A stretch of 9,021 nucleotides of DNA, taken from positions 1 through 9,021 of the forward strand of contig CAMPGT010000158.1 of NCBI GenBank assembly GCA_946885665.1, in the 5' to 3' direction. Every line of letters begins with the position of its first letter. Within the stretch, counting starts at the first letter, position 1. Below are positions 7,204-9,021 of this stretch, one piece after another. Under the pieces are notes generated by a model, which was not told where the DNA came from, ran no database searches, and saw only the letters and a list, made by a program, of their open reading frames with translations. This stretch comes from an uncultured Chitinophagaceae bacterium. GTDB lineage: Bacteria; Bacteroidota; Bacteroidia; Chitinophagales; Chitinophagaceae. The position numbers and the translations under genes were made by a program.

Positions 7204-8352
7204 TTACCATTCAGTGATGCTGCCATCTTCGTTCCGCCAAACCGGGTTCTTCCAGTTGTGACCGACCTTCGCCATCTCCCTTACTTTTTCTTCATTGATC
7301 TGCACACCCAACCCGGGCAGCATAGGACGCTCAATATATCCATCTTTAATGGCAAACACTTCCGGGTTAGCTACATAATCGAGCAGGTCGGCGCCCTGGT
7401 TGTAGTGAATGCCCATGCTGGTTTCCTGGATAACCGCGTTGATGCAGTTAAAATCAATTTGCAGCGCCGCCGCAAACGAAATAGGGCCCAGCGGACAATG
7501 CGGTGCCAACGCAACATCGTAGGCCTCGGCCATTGCGGCGATCTTCTTCACTTCAGAAATTCCTCCCGCATGACTAAGATCGGGCTGAATAATATCTACA
7601 GCACCCTGTTCAAAAAAAGCTTTGAAATCCCAGCGGCTGAACAAGCGTTCGCCCGTAGCAATCGGCGTGGTGGTGTATTGGCTCAAGTGAGCAAAGGCTT
7701 CCCTGTTTTCAGACAGCACCGGCTCTTCGATAAACATCGGTTTGAGCACCTCCAGCTCTTTCATAAATGCTTTCGCCATTCCCTTGTGCACGCGGCCATG
7801 AAAATCGACTCCCAGTCCACATTCATACCCTATCGCTTCTCTAACCGACTGGATACAGGCAACGGCATCCTGTACTTTTTTAGGCGTATCTATCCATTCC
7901 ATTTCGGCGCAGGCGTTCATCTTCACCGCCCGGAAACCTGCCTTGATCCTTTCTGCAGCTTGCGCGGCCACTACCGACGGTCTGTCGCCGCCCACCCAGC
8001 CATAAATTTTCATTTTATCGCGTACCGCGCCGCCGAGCAGGTCGTAAACGGGAACACCCAGTGCCTTTCCTTTAATGTCCCACAATGCCTGGTCGATGCC
8101 GGCAATGGCGCTCATCAGGATCGCGCCGCCGCGGTAAAAGCCGCCGCGGTACAGGTACTGCCAGGTATCTTCAATGTTTGCTGCATCTTTTCCAATTATT
8201 GCACCGGCCATTTCTTCGACAGCGGCCCTCACGGTATCCGCCTTTCCTTCCACTACCGGTTCGCCCCAGCCTTCAATACCATTATCGGTGGTTATTTTCA
8301 GGAACAGCCAGCGCGGGGGCACCTTAAACAATTCTATTTTGTCGATCTTCAT
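7204..8352 (-). CDS. dgoD: D-galactonate dehydratase
   Basis: 382 residues, the same length as the E. coli enzyme. It dehydrates D-galactonate to 2-dehydro-3-deoxy-D-galactonate, the first step of the pathway. It is an enolase-superfamily enzyme: N-terminal capping domain (1-115, with [22 protein letters not shown] and [26 protein letters not shown]), then a modified TIM barrel. The diagnostic K-x-N of DgoD is present (VKMNACAE). Metal ligands are D183 (GVDFHGRV), E209 (MFIEEPV) and E235 ([11 protein letters not shown]). The acid-base histidines are H185 and H285 (APHCPLGP), with E310 ([10 protein letters not shown]). All fall at the same numbers as in E. coli DgoD. The C-terminus [11 protein letters not shown] also matches. 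It is the first gene of the dgoD-dgoK-dgoA operon. No clean TAnnTTTG promoter is visible in the short gap up to the terminator at 8395-8425. Confidence 0.96.
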   Translation of the reverse strand: MKIDKIELFKVPPRWLFLKITTDNGIEGWGEPVVEGKADTVRAAVEEMAGAIIGKDAANIEDTWQYLYRGGFYRGGAILMSAIAGIDQALWDIKGKALGVPVYDLLGGAVRDKMKIYGWVGGDRPSVVAAQAAERIKAGFRAVKMNACAEMEWIDTPKKVQDAVACIQSVREAIGYECGLGVDFHGRVHKGMAKAFMKELEVLKPMFIEEPVLSENREAFAHLSQYTTTPIATGERLFSRWDFKAFFEQGAVDIIQPDLSHAGGISEVKKIAAMAEAYDVALAPHCPLGPISFAAALQIDFNCINAVIQETSMGIHYNQGADLLDYVANPEVFAIKDGYIERPMLPGLGVQINEEKVREMAKVGHNWKNPVWRNEDGSITEW

Positions 8353-8390
8353 TTCTGCAAGATATGACCGACAATATACACTATGCGCGC

Positions 8391-8425
8391 AAAAAAAACC
8401 TGCACGGCTGATGCCGGCAGGTTTT
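8391..8425 (-). terminator. Rho-independent terminator of the LTxxQ protein gene (minus strand)
   Basis: AAAACCTGC (8395-8403) pairs with GCAGGTTTT (8417-8425), and an inner CGGC/GCCG (8405-8408, 8413-8416) extends the stem, leaving one unpaired A at 8404 and loop TGAT. Read on the minus strand, the stem runs into eight U residues (from 8398 to 8391). It ends the transcript of the gene to its right and insulates dgoD, which must have its own start of transcription in the remaining 40 bases or depend on read-through. Confidence 0.85.
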
Positions 8426-8441
8426 GTCCAACCACCCGGGG

Positions 8442-8834
8442 TTACTGTGCCGGGGTTTTCTTTCTCCTTTCCTTCATTTCACTGCGTTTCTCTTTTTGGT
8501 AGTTTCTGTAGGCTTCGACTTGATCTTTTGTCAGGATCGATCGCATTTCCTGTTGCTGCTCCTGGCGCATTTTTTTGACCAGTTCCCTCTTTTCTTCCCT
8601 GTCGCCGGGTTGCTTGCGGAGGTCCTGCATTTTTTCCGCGTACTTCAGGTTCAGCGCGTACACTTGTTCGTATTGGCTGTTGCTGAGGTTTACCGCGGTT
8701 TTCATCCTGTCGGTGTTCATTTTCGCTCTTTCTTCGGGTGAGTGTTTTGGTGGCTGGCTAAATCCGGCAACAGCCACGAGAAGCCCTATCGCCATGCCCA
8801 GTATGCGGGCGGCGCTTACAAAATGTTTCATCAT
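8442..8834 (-). CDS. Periplasmic LTxxQ (Spy/CpxP-like, DUF4890-type) protein
   Basis: 130 residues from ATG 8834; a second ATG at 8831 follows directly and either could be used. The signal peptide [27 protein letters not shown] is followed by a highly charged all-helical protein: [21 protein letters not shown], then LSNSQ (50-54), an LTxxQ-like motif. A long helix comes next ([20 protein letters not shown]), then [22 protein letters not shown], the exact LTxxQ motif LTKDQ (101-105), and a basic tail [10 protein letters not shown]. Two LTxxQ motifs separated by about 50 residues define the Spy/CpxP superfamily of periplasmic chaperone or stress-sensor proteins; Bacteroidota members are often annotated DUF4890. 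Chaperone activity here is an inference. It is monocistronic in this view, with a strong terminator 17 bases after its stop. Confidence 0.88.
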   Translation of the reverse strand: MMKHFVSAARILGMAIGLLVAVAGFSQPPKHSPEERAKMNTDRMKTAVNLSNSQYEQVYALNLKYAEKMQDLRKQPGDREEKRELVKKMRQEQQQEMRSILTKDQVEAYRNYQKEKRSEMKERRKKTPAQ

Positions 8835-8960
8835 AAATGTATTTACAGGTAAGACGGCTGATGAGTGGAAGGGTTTAATGACTACGGTGTGATTTGATGT
8901 TATTTGGATAGAAAAGTTTTAAAGGTTGATAATCTTGATGTTTGCCCTTTGCCTGTCCAC

Positions 8961-8994
8961 CCCCGGCGCTTCGCGCCACCCCCGCCAGCGGGGG
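8961..8994. repeat. GC-rich intergenic double hairpin, probably a dispersed repeat
   Basis: Two adjacent perfect hairpins: GGCGC/GCGCC (8965-8969, 8973-8977) with loop TTC, then CCCCCGC/GCGGGGG (8979-8985, 8988-8994) with loop CA. The composition contrasts sharply with the AT-rich sequence before it (8835-8950), which shows no gene. Such CCACCCCCxxCGC-type double hairpins look like the short REP-like repeats found in many copies between Bacteroidota genes, but copy number cannot be seen here. It continues toward the window end with GCGATCCCTTCGCGG. Confidence 0.55.
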
Positions 8995-9021
8995 ATACGT
9001 TTTGCGATCCCTTCGCGGCTT

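Noticed and set aside
7009..8367. 452-codon open frame on the plus strand
   Set aside because: It is antisense to dgoD and the start of dgoK. The dgoD protein matches its family along its whole length with all catalytic residues, and the plus-strand translation shows no recognisable domain; the openness follows from GC-rich codon usage.

Overview
The window looks like a chromosomal segment of a Bacteroidota bacterium, probably from the Chitinophaga/Niastella side of the phylum. This rests on the family content (Tat-exported enolase-superfamily protein, DUF6152/DUF6644-type pair, lipocalin-like lipoprotein with an SCKK lipobox, LTxxQ/DUF4890-type protein), the near absence of strong Shine-Dalgarno sequences, and matches or near-matches to the TAnnTTTG -7 promoter element. 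The taxonomic call is inference from protein style, not from a marker gene.

Layout. Bases 59-493 encode a small secreted protein of unknown function. Bases 498-716 hold what looks like the debris of a higBA toxin-antitoxin module, cut short just before the 3' end of the next gene. On the minus strand, 729-1991 encodes a Tat-signal enolase-superfamily enzyme. Divergently, 2192-3030 holds a tight two-gene pair: a small exported DUF6152-like protein and a four-helix DUF6644-like membrane protein. Bases 3087-4214 encode a stand-alone P-loop ATPase of the ATPase_2 (archaeal-ATPase-like) type. It is preceded by three tandem 14-bp repeats (3035-3076) and followed by an unusual long imperfect inverted repeat built from 11-bp units (4223-4313). 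Next come a lipocalin-like lipoprotein (4472-4894) with a clear terminator, then a broken AAA+ ATPase (4950-5396) that has lost its Walker A and C-terminal half.

The metabolic core is the minus-strand operon dgoD-dgoK-dgoA (8352 down to 5525), separated by only 12 and 14 bases. It encodes D-galactonate dehydratase, 2-dehydro-3-deoxygalactonokinase and 2-dehydro-3-deoxy-6-phosphogalactonate aldolase: the full route from D-galactonate to pyruvate plus glyceraldehyde-3-phosphate (De Ley-Doudoroff). No transporter, regulator or galactose dehydrogenase is visible. Upstream, behind a strong minus-strand terminator, lies an LTxxQ (Spy/CpxP-like) periplasmic protein. The window closes in a GC-rich, hairpin-forming intergenic repeat.

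The most unusual parts are the ATPase with its repeat-decorated flanks (about 3035-4313) and two gene remnants (498-716 and 4950-5396), which suggest a region that has gained and lost accessory modules. I do not see a complete, clearly novel multi-gene system.
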